Positions 54,917 through 63,952 are shown, counted from the stretch's first letter. The stretch: DNA of 64,000 nt from Phycobacter sedimenti (GCF_038148855.1 NZ_JBBVGR010000009.1:161871-225870); one strand, 5' to 3'. Numbers and translations are program-made. The notes: a model not told the origin generated them from the letters alone.

Positions 54917-57900
54917 TCTGCTTCTCCCCTTCCTTGTCGTAGAAGACCGGATCGACGATCTTGGCCTTGAAAATGGTGCCATCGGTGCCGGGGAACTCGA
55001 TCACCTCTCCCATGCGTTTGGGGCCGTGTTTCACGAGGCCCATGGCGATCCCCTTGCCCAGGGTCGGCGAATGATAGGTCGAGGTCACCCGGCCAATCGT
55101 GTTCTTCTGCCCATTGGCGTTGACGCCACTGCCAACCGCATAGGCCCCATCAGGCAAGACCGATCCATCCAGTGTTTCGAGGCCCACCAGCTGCCAGCGG
55201 TCCGGGTCGACCATATGGCTGCGCTGTTGGGCGCGTTTGCCGATGAAGTCTTCCTTCTTCTTGGAGATCGCCCAGTTCAGCCCCAGATCCTGCGGGATGA
55301 CGGTGCCGTCGGTCTCATCCCCGATCATGATGAAACCCTTTTCGGCGCGCATCACATGGAGGCATTCCGTGCCATAGGGCATGACGCCGAACTCCTCACC
55401 CGCCGCCATCAGCGCATCCCAAAAGGCCTGACCCTGCGAGGCCGGAACCGCGATCTCATAGGACAGCTCGCCCGAGAAGGAGATCCGGTAGGCGCGGCAT
55501 TTGAAGCCGCCAATCTCTCCATCACGCCACTCCATGAAGGGCAGCGCCTCTTTCGAGACATCCATGCCGCCGCCCGCCTCAGCGTTCAGCTTTTCCAGCA
55601 GCATGCGGGCCTTGGGGCCAACCACGGCGACCTGCGCCAGTTGCTCGGTCACGTTGGCGACATAGACCTTCCAGTCCCACCATTCGGTCTGCAGCCACTC
55701 CTCCATATGGGCGTGGATACGATCCGCGCCGCCGGTGGTGGTGTGGCACAGCCAGGTGTCCTCGTCGATGCGGGCAACCACGCCATCGTCGGACAAAAAG
55801 CCATTTTCCGAGCACATCAAACCATAGCGGCATTTGCCCACTTTCAGCGTCGACATCATGTTGGTGTACATCATGTCGAGGAAGCGCCCTGCATCCGGCC
55901 CTTTGACGATTAGCTTGCCCAGAGTGGAGGCATCCAAGAGCCCCACATTCTGACGAGTGTTCAGGATCTCGCGGCTCACCGCCTCCTTCACGCTTTCGCC
56001 TGCACGGACAAAGGCATAGGGGCGACGCCAGTGGCCCACCGGCTCCCAGTCGGCGCCATTGGCATCGTGCCAGTCATGCATCGGCGTCTTGCGCAGCGGC
56101 TGGAAGATCTCGCCCCGCGCCTCACCGCCAATCGCGCCCATGGAGATGGGATGATACGGCGGGCGGAAGGTGGTGGTGCCCACCTGCGGAATTTCCGAAC
56201 CGAGGCTGTCGGCAAGCACCGCAAGACCGTTGATATTGCTGAGTTTCCCCTGATCGGTTGCCATGCCCAGCGTGGTATAGCGTTTGGTATGCTCGACACT
56301 TTCAAAGCCTTCACGGGCGGCAAGCTGCACGTCCGAGACCTTTACGTCATTCTGGAAATCAAGCCAGGCCTTCATGCGCAGGTCGATCTCGGCGCGGGCG
56401 GGCATCAGCCAGACCGGCTGCATCGGGGCTTCGTCCTGAGCGCTTCCGTTTGCAGGCTTGGCGTCGGCCTTGAACCCGGCCGCCTCGGCGGCCTTGGCGC
56501 CGGCCTCTGCCGCATTTGCCAGCACATGCCCCAACTCCAGCGGACCATCGGCTGCCCCTGCCGCCACGACAAATCCTGCCCCATCGGCGCCCAGCGGCGG
56601 GCGCGCGGGATCGGGGCGGAAATGGGCCTGGGCGTCATCCCAGATCAGCTTGCCGCCGCAATGGGACCACAGGTGCACCACCGGCGACCAGCCGCCGGAC
56701 ATGGCGACCGCATCGGCCTCCACCTCTTCCTGGGCGCCGCCCTGACCGTTCTGGGCGCAGATTGCAACCTTGGTGACGCATTTGCCGTCCTTGACCTTGG
56801 CGATGCCACGGCCACATTCGACACGGATACCAAGGCTGCGCACCTCATCCATCAGGGCGCCGCCGCCGGTCTCACGCGTATCCAGCACCCGCACAACTTC
56901 AATTCCTGCGCCGTGCAGCGCCAGCGCGGTGCGGTAAGCATCATCGTTGTTGGTTGCGACAACCACGCGTTTGCCCGGTGTCGCACCCCAGTTCACCACA
57001 TAGTCACGCATGGCCGAGGCCAGCATGACGCCTGGAACATCGTTCCCGGCAAAGGACAGGGGCCGTTCAATCGCGCCGGTGGCGGTCACGATCTGTTTGG
57101 CGCGGATCCGCCACAGGCGGTGGCGCGGGCCGCCCTGACCCGGAACATGGTCCGTCAGCCGCTCATAACCCAGCGCATAGCCGTGATCGTAGACGCCCGC
57201 ACCCATGCAGCGGTTGCGCAGGGTCACGTTCTCCATCGCCGACAGCTCCGCCAAGGTCTGCTCGACCCAGGCCTCCGGGTAGTCGCCGTCGATCTTGCCA
57301 CCATCAACCGGCGCACGTCCGCCCCAATGGGCGTTCTGCTCCAGCACCAGCACCTTGGCACCGGATTTCGCCGCCGTCAGCGCCGCCTGAAGACCGGCCA
57401 CACCGCCGCCGACCACCAGAACATCGCAGAAGAAATAGAAATGCTCGTAAGTGTCGGCATCCTTCAACTCGCGGTCCGGCGCCTGACCAAGGCCGGCCGA
57501 TTTGCGGATGATCGGCTCGTAGACGTGTTTCCAGAAGGGGCGCGGATGGATGAACATCTTGTAGTAGAAACCAGCCGGCAGGAAACGTGCCAGTTTGTTG
57601 TTCACCACGCCCACGTCGAACTCGAGGCTGGGCCAGTGGTTCTGCGACTGGGCGCTGAGGCCCGCGAACAGCTCGGTCGTGGTGGCGCGTTGGTTGGGTT
57701 CAAACCGGTCGCCGGTGCCAAGACCGACGAGGGCGTTCGGCTCTTCCGCGCCCGAGGCCACCAGCCCGCGCGGGCGGTGATACTTGAACGAGCGCCCCAC
57801 CAGAAGCTGATCATTGGCCAAAAGGGCCGAGGCCAGCGTATCCCCGGCATAGCCCGTCATGCGCGTGCCGTTGAAGGTGAACTCGATGGGTTTGGAGCGG

Positions 57901-57938
57901 TCGATCAGGCGCCCCTGATTGGCAAGACGGGTGCTCAT
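54909..57938 (-). CDS. soxA: sarcosine oxidase, alpha subunit
   Basis: 1009 residues, full length. The N-terminal ferredoxin-like [2Fe-2S]-type domain (GRLIDRSKPIEFTFNG) is followed by an NAD/FAD Rossmann domain with VVGGGVAGLQAALTA. The C-terminal half is a GcvT-like folate-binding domain (LLDASTLGKLIVKGPDAGRF; HVMRAEKGFIMIGDETDG). It passes the methylene group to tetrahydrofolate. The ATG at 57936-57938 precedes the conserved STRLANQGRLID. It lies 52 bases after soxD. Confidence 0.96.
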   Translation of the reverse strand: MSTRLANQGRLIDRSKPIEFTFNGTRMTGYAGDTLASALLANDQLLVGRSFKYHRPRGLVASGAEEPNALVGLGTGDRFEPNQRATTTELFAGLSAQSQNHWPSLEFDVGVVNNKLARFLPAGFYYKMFIHPRPFWKHVYEPIIRKSAGLGQAPDRELKDADTYEHFYFFCDVLVVGGGVAGLQAALTAAKSGAKVLVLEQNAHWGGRAPVDGGKIDGDYPEAWVEQTLAELSAMENVTLRNRCMGAGVYDHGYALGYERLTDHVPGQGGPRHRLWRIRAKQIVTATGAIERPLSFAGNDVPGVMLASAMRDYVVNWGATPGKRVVVATNNDDAYRTALALHGAGIEVVRVLDTRETGGGALMDEVRSLGIRVECGRGIAKVKDGKCVTKVAICAQNGQGGAQEEVEADAVAMSGGWSPVVHLWSHCGGKLIWDDAQAHFRPDPARPPLGADGAGFVVAAGAADGPLELGHVLANAAEAGAKAAEAAGFKADAKPANGSAQDEAPMQPVWLMPARAEIDLRMKAWLDFQNDVKVSDVQLAAREGFESVEHTKRYTTLGMATDQGKLSNINGLAVLADSLGSEIPQVGTTTFRPPYHPISMGAIGGEARGEIFQPLRKTPMHDWHDANGADWEPVGHWRRPYAFVRAGESVKEAVSREILNTRQNVGLLDASTLGKLIVKGPDAGRFLDMMYTNMMSTLKVGKCRYGLMCSENGFLSDDGVVARIDEDTWLCHTTTGGADRIHAHMEEWLQTEWWDWKVYVANVTEQLAQVAVVGPKARMLLEKLNAEAGGGMDVSKEALPFMEWRDGEIGGFKCRAYRISFSGELSYEIAVPASQGQAFWDALMAAGEEFGVMPYGTECLHVMRAEKGFIMIGDETDGTVIPQDLGLNWAISKKKEDFIGKRAQQRSHMVDPDRWQLVGLETLDGSVLPDGAYAVGSGVNANGQKNTIGRVTSTYHSPTLGKGIAMGLVKHGPKRMGEVIEFPGTDGTIFKAKIVDPVFYDKEGEKQNV

Positions 57939-57990
57939 GCTGCGGACCTTTTGCAAAAGACGGCGACAGATGGGGTTGGGCGGCGGGCGA

Positions 57991-58320
57991 TCATTCGAAC
58001 TCCCTCCAGCTCCAGCCGGGGCGTTTGGCGGTGATCGCATCGCGGATCTCCTGCGGCGGCGTCGAGGTCTGCGCCGTGTAGGTGCCGAATACCTCAAGCG
58101 TCGTGGTGCAGCGGGCCGCATGGAACCACTTGCCGCAGCCGTTCACATGCCGCCAGCGTTCGAAATGCACGCCCTTGGGGTTTTCCCGCATGAAGAGATA
58201 GTCGTGGAACTCATCGTCATTGGAGCCAGGACCAAAGCGTTTCAGATGCGCCTCGCCACCGGCGTGAAGTTCGGTTTCCTCGGCTTTGACACCGCAATAG
58301 GGGCATTCAAGGATTAGCAT
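57991..58320 (-). CDS. soxD: sarcosine oxidase, delta subunit
   Basis: 109 residues. SoxD is a small zinc-binding subunit. The ligands are visible in LECPYCGVKAEETEL (Cys-x2-Cys), with HANGC/AARC-type partners further on (VNGCGKWFHAARC). The family sequence FLFMRENPKG appears as YLFMRENPKGVHFERW. It caps the alpha/beta dimer. The order soxB-D-A-G is the standard one, but here soxB and soxD are 790 bases apart, with extra small genes between them. Confidence 0.94.
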   Translation of the reverse strand: MLILECPYCGVKAEETELHAGGEAHLKRFGPGSNDDEFHDYLFMRENPKGVHFERWRHVNGCGKWFHAARCTTTLEVFGTYTAQTSTPPQEIRDAITAKRPGWSWREFE

Positions 58321-58803
58321 CGGCAGAGCCTCCAGCTTGTATTGTCAACGCGGGCACCCATATCAAATCCATGTTTCGCTGGATCATTTTGGCCTTTGCC
58401 GCAGTCTTTTTGTTTTTTGCCTTTCTCCACTGGCGCCGCGATGAGCGGGACAATCCCCAGCGCCGGTTCAAAGGCCCCGCCTTTGTCAGATACGCAAAGC
58501 ATGCTGCCTGCCTTTTGGCGGATGCAGCTGTGGGGGGACGTTAACAAGCCGAGCTTTGCAACAGGCCTCAAATGCAATGCACCCAGTTTTTCTGCGCCCG
58601 AACCCGACACAAGTGCTGAACGCAGCCTACACGAAGCGCCGTCGCGCGTAGTAGTTCTGGACCGAGAAGATAGAGCATCAAGGGAAAAGCCCCTTTTATC
58701 AGCGCCATAGAAACCGGGCGCTGCCGCGTCATTCACGCTCCGGGGCAAGGGCGTGACGCAAGGACGGGACACGCCACCCCGAAGGGCGGCGCGCCCCAGT
58801 GGA
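58321..58803. other. 483-base gap inside the sox operon
   Basis: On the sox strand no reading frame with a ribosome site or family resemblance is seen here. The plus strand holds the 57-codon candidate at 58371-58544. Near 58771-58795 the sequence CGCC-CCC / GGG-GGCG can form a short GC hairpin just after the small membrane protein gene; no T-run follows, so it may be only a processing or pausing site. Confidence 0.45.
58371..58544 (+). CDS. candidate small membrane protein opposite the sox operon (57 aa)
   Basis: An open frame of 57 codons on the strand opposite to sox, starting MFRWIILAFAAVFLFFAFL and followed by the basic HWRRDERDNPQRR and a shorter tail. The one clear membrane helix followed by an Arg-rich cytosolic face is what a real small membrane protein looks like. 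However, there is no good ribosome site and no promoter that I can name. It fills part of the soxB-soxD gap. Treat as a candidate only. Confidence 0.3.
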   Translation: MFRWIILAFAAVFLFFAFLHWRRDERDNPQRRFKGPAFVRYAKHAACLLADAAVGGR

Positions 58804-58995
58804 TCATTTGCCTTCGATCTCGCCTTCGATTTTTCCACCGCCCGGCAGCTGGATGCTGATGTCTGGCTCGTCGACCGGGTTTTCACCGCCCATGACGAAC
58901 CACCCCAGAACAGCGAGCGCCACAACGACACCGCCAAGGATAAAGGCCAGTGCGCCATTGCCGGCCTTGGACGAAGTGTGCGTTTGGTCAGACAT
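58804..58995 (-). CDS. small single-helix membrane protein in the sox operon
   Basis: 63 residues: a polar start (MSDQTHTSSKAGN), one membrane helix (ALAFILGGVVVALAVLGWFVM), then an acidic periplasmic tail with a Gly-rich end (PDISIQLPGGGKIEGEIEGK). GAGG lies before the ATG. It is read in the same direction as soxB, 115 bases after it. I do not know a named family, although similar short proteins are found in Rhodobacteraceae. A role in anchoring or in sarcosine metabolism is possible but not shown. Confidence 0.65.
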   Translation of the reverse strand: MSDQTHTSSKAGNGALAFILGGVVVALAVLGWFVMGGENPVDEPDISIQLPGGGKIEGEIEGK

Positions 58996-59110
58996 GTTTG
59001 CCTCCTGCGAAAAGTTGCGTTCAGGGGTATAACGCCCGAACGCGCGCAGAAGTTCCCTGCCGCATGTGCAGCCGACGAAAAAACTTCAGACAGAGGCAGC
59101 GATGTCTGCA

Positions 59111-60355
59111 TCAATGCGCCACCCCCGCAGCGACGCTCTCGTCGATGAACTTGCCTTCCTTGAAACGCATCATGGAGAACTCTTCGGCCAGCGGCGAATG
59201 GCCTGTGGCCATCAGCTCTGCCATGGCCCAGCCGGATCCCGGAATGGCCTTGAAACCGCCGGTGCCCCAGCCTGCGTTTACGAAACAGTTCTGCACCGGG
59301 GTTTTTGAGATGATGGGAGAGCGATCCCCGGTCACATCCACGATCCCGCCCCACTGGCGCAGCATCTTGAGGCGCGAGACCATCGGGAAGGTTTCGATCA
59401 GGGCGCGGACGGTTTCCTCGATATGGTGGAAAGATCCGCGCTGGGTGTAGTTGTTATAGCCATCCGTGCCGCCACCGATGACCATCTCGCCCTTGTCGGA
59501 CTGGCTCATGTAGCCGTGCACGGTGTTGGCCATGACGACCACATCCATGCAGGGTTTGATCGGCTCGGAAACCAGCGCCTGCAGGGCGACGCTTTCCACC
59601 GGCAGGCGGAAACCGGCCATTTGCGACAGGTGCGAACAGTTGCCCGCAACCACCATGCCCAGCTTGTCGCAATCAATCGCGCCCTTCGTGGTGTCGACGC
59701 CGATGACGCGGCCGCCTTCGCTGCGCACGCCGGTGACCTCGCATTGCTGGATGATGTCCATCCCCATCGCCGAACAGGCCCGCGCATAGCCCCAAGCCAC
59801 AGCATCGTGACGGGCGGTGCCGCCACGCTCCTGCCAGAGACCGCCCAAGACCGGATAGCGGGGACCGGCCAGGTTGATGATCGGCACCAGCTCCTTGACG
59901 CGGGCGGGTTCGATCCATTCGGTCGACACCCCTTGCAGGGCATTGGCATGGGCGGTGCGCTTGTAGCCGCGCACCTCGTGTTCGGTCTGCGCCAGCATGA
60001 TGACACCGCGCGGGGAGAACATCACGTTGTAGTTCAGATCCTGGCTCATGTCCTCATAGAGGGACCGCGCCTTTTCATAGATCGCCGCCGACGGATCCTG
60101 CAGGTAGTTCGACCGGATAATGGTGGTGTTGCGCCCGGTGTTGCCGCCGCCCAGCCAGCCCTTTTCCAGCACCGCCACATTGGTGATACCGAAATTCTTG
60201 CCAAGGTAATAGGCCGTCGCAAGGCCGTGGCCGCCCGCACCGACGATGATCACGTCATACTGGCGTTTCGGCGCCGGGTTGCGCCAGGCGCGTTCCCATC
60301 CGGTGTGATAGCGCAGGGCCTCCCGCGCGACAGCAAAGGCTGAATAGCGTTTCAT
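59111..60355 (-). CDS. soxB: sarcosine oxidase, beta subunit
   Basis: 414 residues. The FAD-binding Rossmann motif VIIVGAGGHGLATAYYLG begins at about residue 35. His183 in TARHDAVAWGYAR is in the place of the residue that carries covalent FMN in characterised SoxB. The C-terminal FAD loop is FVNAGWGTGGFKAIPGSGWA. It oxidises sarcosine at the non-covalent FAD. The ATG at 60353-60355 is the start. It opens the operon; two dyads lie upstream. Confidence 0.96.
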   Translation of the reverse strand: MKRYSAFAVAREALRYHTGWERAWRNPAPKRQYDVIIVGAGGHGLATAYYLGKNFGITNVAVLEKGWLGGGNTGRNTTIIRSNYLQDPSAAIYEKARSLYEDMSQDLNYNVMFSPRGVIMLAQTEHEVRGYKRTAHANALQGVSTEWIEPARVKELVPIINLAGPRYPVLGGLWQERGGTARHDAVAWGYARACSAMGMDIIQQCEVTGVRSEGGRVIGVDTTKGAIDCDKLGMVVAGNCSHLSQMAGFRLPVESVALQALVSEPIKPCMDVVVMANTVHGYMSQSDKGEMVIGGGTDGYNNYTQRGSFHHIEETVRALIETFPMVSRLKMLRQWGGIVDVTGDRSPIISKTPVQNCFVNAGWGTGGFKAIPGSGWAMAELMATGHSPLAEEFSMMRFKEGKFIDESVAAGVAH

Positions 60356-60381
60356 GAGCGAATCCAATGGTTCGTGTCTAT

Positions 60382-60399
60382 TCTCGGGTATGCCCGAGA
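60382..60399. promoter_or_regulatory. dyad in the soxB leader
   Basis: TCTCGGG-TATG-CCCGAGA is a perfect 7-bp inverted repeat with a 4-base centre, 27 bases upstream of the soxB start. In RNA it would form a stable hairpin close to the ribosome site; in DNA it could be an operator. No Shine-Dalgarno better than GGAT is seen between it and the ATG. Confidence 0.5.
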
Positions 60400-60425
60400 G
60401 ACGGCGCCTGCCCGTGCCGTTTATC

Positions 60426-60449
60426 GTCGCATTTCTGTATAGATGCGAC
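60426..60449. promoter_or_regulatory. dyad between soxB and ccmI
   Basis: GTCGCAT-N10-ATGCGAC is a perfect 7-bp inverted repeat over 24 bases, centred about 82 bases before soxB and 140 bases before the divergent ccmI. The size and position fit an operator for a dimeric regulator of the sarcosine oxidase operon. No regulator gene is adjacent. Confidence 0.5.
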
Positions 60450-60577
60450 ATCGCCGGATTTGGGCAATCCCCCGCTTTGCCGCAGAGAACATCCACCCCC
60501 AGACAGGGTGACGCAGCAGATAGGTCTTTTTTCCGCGCCTGCGGAGATATAGATGGGGATCAAACATCGGAGTGAGC

Positions 60578-61822
60578 ATGGTTTTCTGGATCCTGACCGC
60601 CTTTATGGCCCTGGCCGTTGCCGGATTGATGGCATTGGTGCTGCTGCGCAGCCGTGACATGGGGGAGCCTCCGGCTGCCTATGATCTGCGCGTCTACCGC
60701 CAGCAATTGCGCGACGTGGACAAGGATCTGGCGCGCGGCGTCATCAACGAGGCGGATGCCGGGCGCATCCGCACCGAAGTCTCGCGCCGCATTCTGGCCG
60801 CCGATGCCCAGTTGCAACAGGACGGCGGCGGCGCAAACCAGCCCAGCGGCCTGTCCAAGGGCGCAGCCCTTGTCCTCGTTCTGGCCATATGTGGCGGCAC
60901 CCTCGGGATCTACTCTGCCCTGGGCGCCCCAGGGTACGGTGATCTGGCGCTGAAAACCCGCATCGCCCTGGCCGAAGAACGCGCCCAGAACCGCCCGACG
61001 CAGGCCGAAGCCGAAGAACAGATTCCGCCTTTCCCGGCGCCGGATGTCGAAAACAGCTATCGTCAGCTGGTCGAGCAACTCCGCCAGACCGCAGCCAAAC
61101 GCCCGAACGATGCACAGGGTCAGGCGCTCCTGGCGCAACACGAAGCGAACCTTGGCAACTTCACCGCCGCCTACAAGGCGAAAGAACGCTATATCGAAAT
61201 CATGTCCGGCGATGTGGAGGCGAGCGATTTTGGCGAGATGGCCGAGCTGATGATCATGGCGACCGGCGGCTATGTGTCGCCTGAGGCGCAAAGAGTACTG
61301 ACCATGGCCCTGCGCCGCGACCCCGAAAACGGGGCGGCACGCTATTACTACGGCCTGATGATGTCCCAGGTCGGACGTCCCGACCGCGCCTATCAGATCT
61401 GGGCCGAAACCCTGCGCGACAGTGCTCCGGGCGATCCCTGGGTCGAAGGAATCCAAAGCCAGATCGAAGAGATGGCCTTCCGCGCCGGCGTCGAATATCA
61501 GCCGATCACGCCTCGCGGCACGCCCCCCTTTGCGGGCGCCCTGCCCGGCCCCGATGCCGCAGACGTAGAGAACGCGGCCGAGATGAGCGAGGAAGAGCGC
61601 AACGAGATGGTCCGGGGCATGGTTGCCCGCCTCTCCGACCGCCTCGCCACCGAAGGCGGCACGGTTCAGGAATGGGCGCGTCTGATCGGGGCTCTCGGCG
61701 TTCTTGGAGATACCGAGCAGGCCCACGCCATCTACAGCGAAGCCATGCAGACCTTTGCCGGGGATGATGCGGCTCTCGCTCAGATCACCGCCGCAGCGAC
61801 CCAGGCCGGGGTGGCGGAATGA
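60578..61822 (+). CDS. ccmI: c-type cytochrome biogenesis protein CcmI
   Basis: 414 residues. Two membrane helices (about 2-20 and 95-115) frame the cytosolic loop VYRQQLRDVDKDLARGVINEADA, a CcmI hallmark. The periplasmic part has TPR units (GQALLAQHEANLGNFTAAYK; GYVSPEAQRVLTMALRRDPENGAARYYYGLMMSQ). CcmI holds apocytochrome c for the CcmF-CcmH ligase. It stands apart from the ccmABCDG run, as in Rhodobacter. The ATG at 60578 has GGAGTG upstream. It overlaps ruvX by four bases. Confidence 0.92.
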   Translation: MVFWILTAFMALAVAGLMALVLLRSRDMGEPPAAYDLRVYRQQLRDVDKDLARGVINEADAGRIRTEVSRRILAADAQLQQDGGGANQPSGLSKGAALVLVLAICGGTLGIYSALGAPGYGDLALKTRIALAEERAQNRPTQAEAEEQIPPFPAPDVENSYRQLVEQLRQTAAKRPNDAQGQALLAQHEANLGNFTAAYKAKERYIEIMSGDVEASDFGEMAELMIMATGGYVSPEAQRVLTMALRRDPENGAARYYYGLMMSQVGRPDRAYQIWAETLRDSAPGDPWVEGIQSQIEEMAFRAGVEYQPITPRGTPPFAGALPGPDAADVENAAEMSEEERNEMVRGMVARLSDRLATEGGTVQEWARLIGALGVLGDTEQAHAIYSEAMQTFAGDDAALAQITAAATQAGVAE

Positions 61823-62292
61823 TCTGCGAAACCTTCGAAGACTTCGCAGCCGCCCTGCCCGGCTTTACGGCCTTGATAGGGTTGGATCTTGGCGACAAGA
61901 CCATCGGCGTTGCGGTCTCGGACCGGATCGGCGCCGTGGCGACACCGCTGGAAACCGTGCGGCGCAAGAAATTTACCCTCGACAGCGCCCGACTGCTCGA
62001 GATCATAAAAGAGCGCGACGTGGGCGGCATCCTGCTGGGCCTGCCGCGCAACATGGACGGCACCGAAGGCCCGCGCTGCCAGTCCACCCGCGCCTTTGCC
62101 CGCAACCTTGCGCGGCTGACAGATCTGCCAATCGGGTTCTGGGATGAACGGCTCAGCACGGTTGCCGCCGAAAAAGCACTGCTGGAGGCGGATACGTCCC
62201 GCAAACGCCGCTCCGAGGTGATCGATCACGTGGCGGCGTCCTATATCCTTCAGGGGGCACTGGACCGGATGAGGCATCTGAAAAATGGCTGA
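61819..62292 (+). CDS. ruvX: Holliday junction resolvase-like protein RuvX (YqgF)
   Basis: 157 residues with the RNase H-like core. LIGLDLGDKTIGVAVSD supplies the first Asp, VGGILLGLPRNMDGTEGPR the next strand, and FWDERLSTVAAEKAL the Glu. A C-terminal RSEVIDHVAASYILQ ends the fold. In E. coli YqgF acts in pre-16S rRNA 5' processing and in recombination-linked steps. It is coupled to ccmI (ATGA) and to the DUF1289 gene (8-base overlap). Confidence 0.93.
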   Translation: MICETFEDFAAALPGFTALIGLDLGDKTIGVAVSDRIGAVATPLETVRRKKFTLDSARLLEIIKERDVGGILLGLPRNMDGTEGPRCQSTRAFARNLARLTDLPIGFWDERLSTVAAEKALLEADTSRKRRSEVIDHVAASYILQGALDRMRHLKNG

Positions 62293-62530
62293 CAAGAACA
62301 CAGACAAGATCTGGAAGCGGGACGAAATCCAGTCCCCCTGCATCAAGATTTGTGTGGTCCACCCCGAAGCACGCATCTGCACCGGCTGCTACCGGTCCAT
62401 CGACGAGATCACCCGCTGGTCCAAGATGTCCAACGACGAACGCGCCATGGTGATGGACGAACTGCCGGGGCGCGAAGCCTCTCTCAAGAAACGTCGCGGT
62501 GGCCGCGCCGCGCGGGTGCAGCGTAGCTAA
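62285..62530 (+). CDS. DUF1289 family protein
   Basis: 81 residues. DUF1289 signature: SPCIKICVVHPEARICTGCYRSIDEITRW, with four cysteines that could bind zinc or a cluster, then MSNDERAMVMDELPGREA. A basic tail ends it. The family is widespread and without proven function. It overlaps ruvX by 8 bases, so it is the third gene of ccmI-ruvX-DUF1289, and it converges with dusA across 11 bases. Confidence 0.87.
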   Translation: MADKNTDKIWKRDEIQSPCIKICVVHPEARICTGCYRSIDEITRWSKMSNDERAMVMDELPGREASLKKRRGGRAARVQRS

Positions 62531-62541
62531 AGGCGCCCGCG

Positions 62542-63555
62542 TCAGGCTGCTACGCTGCCCGTCACCGGCTCCAGCGCCTCGAGCACCAGATCTGTTCCAG
62601 CACCCGCGCGATTTGCCCCTTCCGACAGGATGCGACGCCAGGCCCGCGCACCGGGCCGCCCCGCGAACAGCCCCAGCATGTGCCGCGTGATCTGGTGCAG
62701 ACGCGCGCCCTCCGACAGGTGCCGTTCGATATAGGGCAGCATCTGATGGACGACCTCAACGGCATCGCGCGCCGCGCCAGCACCAAAGATCACCGGATCC
62801 GCTTCTGCCAGAATATCGGTCGGCTGATGATAGGCCGCACGCCCGATCATCACGCCATCCAGCCCGCCGTCGAGGTGTTCCTTTGCGGCTTCAAGCGAGG
62901 CAATTCCGCCATTGATCGAGATATGCAGGTCCGGGAACTCAGCCTTCATCCGGTGAACCAGATCATAGTCGAGCGGTGGAATATCGCGGTTCTCCTTGGG
63001 CGACAGGCCCTGCAGCCAGGCTTTGCGGGCATGTATCGTCACACGCTGGCAGCCGGCCGCGCGGATCTTTTCGAGGAAGTCCGGAAGCACGTCTTCCGGC
63101 TGTTGATCGTCGACACCGATCCGGCATTTGACGGTGACCTCAACATCGACCGCCTCGCTCATGGCGGCCACACAATCGGCCACCAGATCCGGCGTTTTCA
63201 TCAGCACCGCGCCAAAAGCGCCCGATTGTACCCGGTCACTGGGGCAGCCACAGTTGAGGTTGATCTCATCATAGCCCGCCGCGGCCCCAAGCCGCGCCGC
63301 CTCTGCCAGTTCTTGCGGCTCAGATCCCCCAAGCTGCAGGGCCACGGGGTGTTCTTCGGGGCTGTAATCCAGCAAATGAAGCGCGCCGCCGCGCACCAAG
63401 GCCGGAGCCGTCACCATTTCCGTATAGAGCAGCGTCTGCGTGCTCAGCAGCCGATGCAGATAGCGACAATGGCGATCGGTCCAGTCCATCATGGGGGCAA
63501 CGGACAGGCGCGCTGCGGCTTTTGCATCAACTGTCACGGCGGTGTCTCCATTCAT
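62542..63555 (-). CDS. dusA: tRNA-dihydrouridine(20/20a) synthase DusA
   Basis: 337 residues, usual length. TIM barrel with FMN: RLSVAPMMDWTDRHCRYLHRLL at the start, the catalytic Cys in INLNCGCPSDRVQSGAFGA, TIHARKAWLQGLSPKENR and ISINGGIASLEAA, then MIGRAAYHQP. The GLSPKENR segment marks DusA rather than DusB or DusC. It reduces U20/U20a in the D-loop of tRNAs. No operon partner is seen. Confidence 0.95.
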   Translation of the reverse strand: MNGDTAVTVDAKAAARLSVAPMMDWTDRHCRYLHRLLSTQTLLYTEMVTAPALVRGGALHLLDYSPEEHPVALQLGGSEPQELAEAARLGAAAGYDEINLNCGCPSDRVQSGAFGAVLMKTPDLVADCVAAMSEAVDVEVTVKCRIGVDDQQPEDVLPDFLEKIRAAGCQRVTIHARKAWLQGLSPKENRDIPPLDYDLVHRMKAEFPDLHISINGGIASLEAAKEHLDGGLDGVMIGRAAYHQPTDILAEADPVIFGAGAARDAVEVVHQMLPYIERHLSEGARLHQITRHMLGLFAGRPGARAWRRILSEGANRAGAGTDLVLEALEPVTGSVAA

Positions 63556-63862
63556 TTCATCGGGGCGGCGTAGATGCCCCTCTACAGGTAGCCGGGGATC
63601 ACGGCAACGATCCGAGAGGACGAATCAAACAGGAAAGGTACCTAGCACATCCGAATGAGGCGGACAGCGCGCGTTCCTGTCTCGCGCCCTTACCGCCCCG
63701 GCTTCCGGCCATTTAAAGCGCCAGAGAGCTCTGCAAGACAGGGCTTTCAACTCCGACAAACGGGCGCTCTGCCGACTGTCTTTTCAGAGGCAAAAAGACT
63801 GAAATTTTTTGCCCTTTAGGCCCTTGCAATTTCTTCCTCGATCCGTCACATATCCGCCTCAC
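63556..63862. other. 307-base intergenic region between dusA and tRNA-Ser
   Basis: It should contain the dusA promoter and, from about 63790 on (lower GC, with TTGCAATTTC around 63825), the tRNA promoter. I see no coding frame with a ribosome site and no strong repeat. Confidence 0.5.
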
Positions 63863-63952
63863 GGAGAGGTGGCCGAGTGGTCGAAGGCGCACGCCTGGAA
63901 AGTGTGTAGGCGGGAAACCGTCTCCAGGGTTCGAATCCCTGTCTCTCCGCCA
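63863..63952 (+). tRNA. tRNA-Ser (anticodon GGA)
   Basis: A 90-base class II tRNA with encoded CCA. The acceptor arm GGAGAGG pairs with TCTCTCC (one G-T), followed by discriminator G. The D arm has GGCCGAGTGGTCGAAGGC. The anticodon loop reads CTGGAAA (anticodon GGA). A long variable arm and the T arm CAGGG-TTCGAAT-CCCTG complete it. It reads UCC and UCU codons. The 48 bases that follow to the window end show no integrase or repeat. Confidence 0.96.

Noticed and set aside
56031..58034. 667-codon plus-strand frame inside soxA
   Set aside because: soxA on the other strand has full domain structure; this frame has no signature and the usual GC shadow composition.
58314..59354. 346-codon minus-strand frame between soxD and soxB
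   Set aside because: It overlaps the end of soxB and the small membrane protein in another frame and is rich in Arg, Ser and Cys without a recognisable domain.
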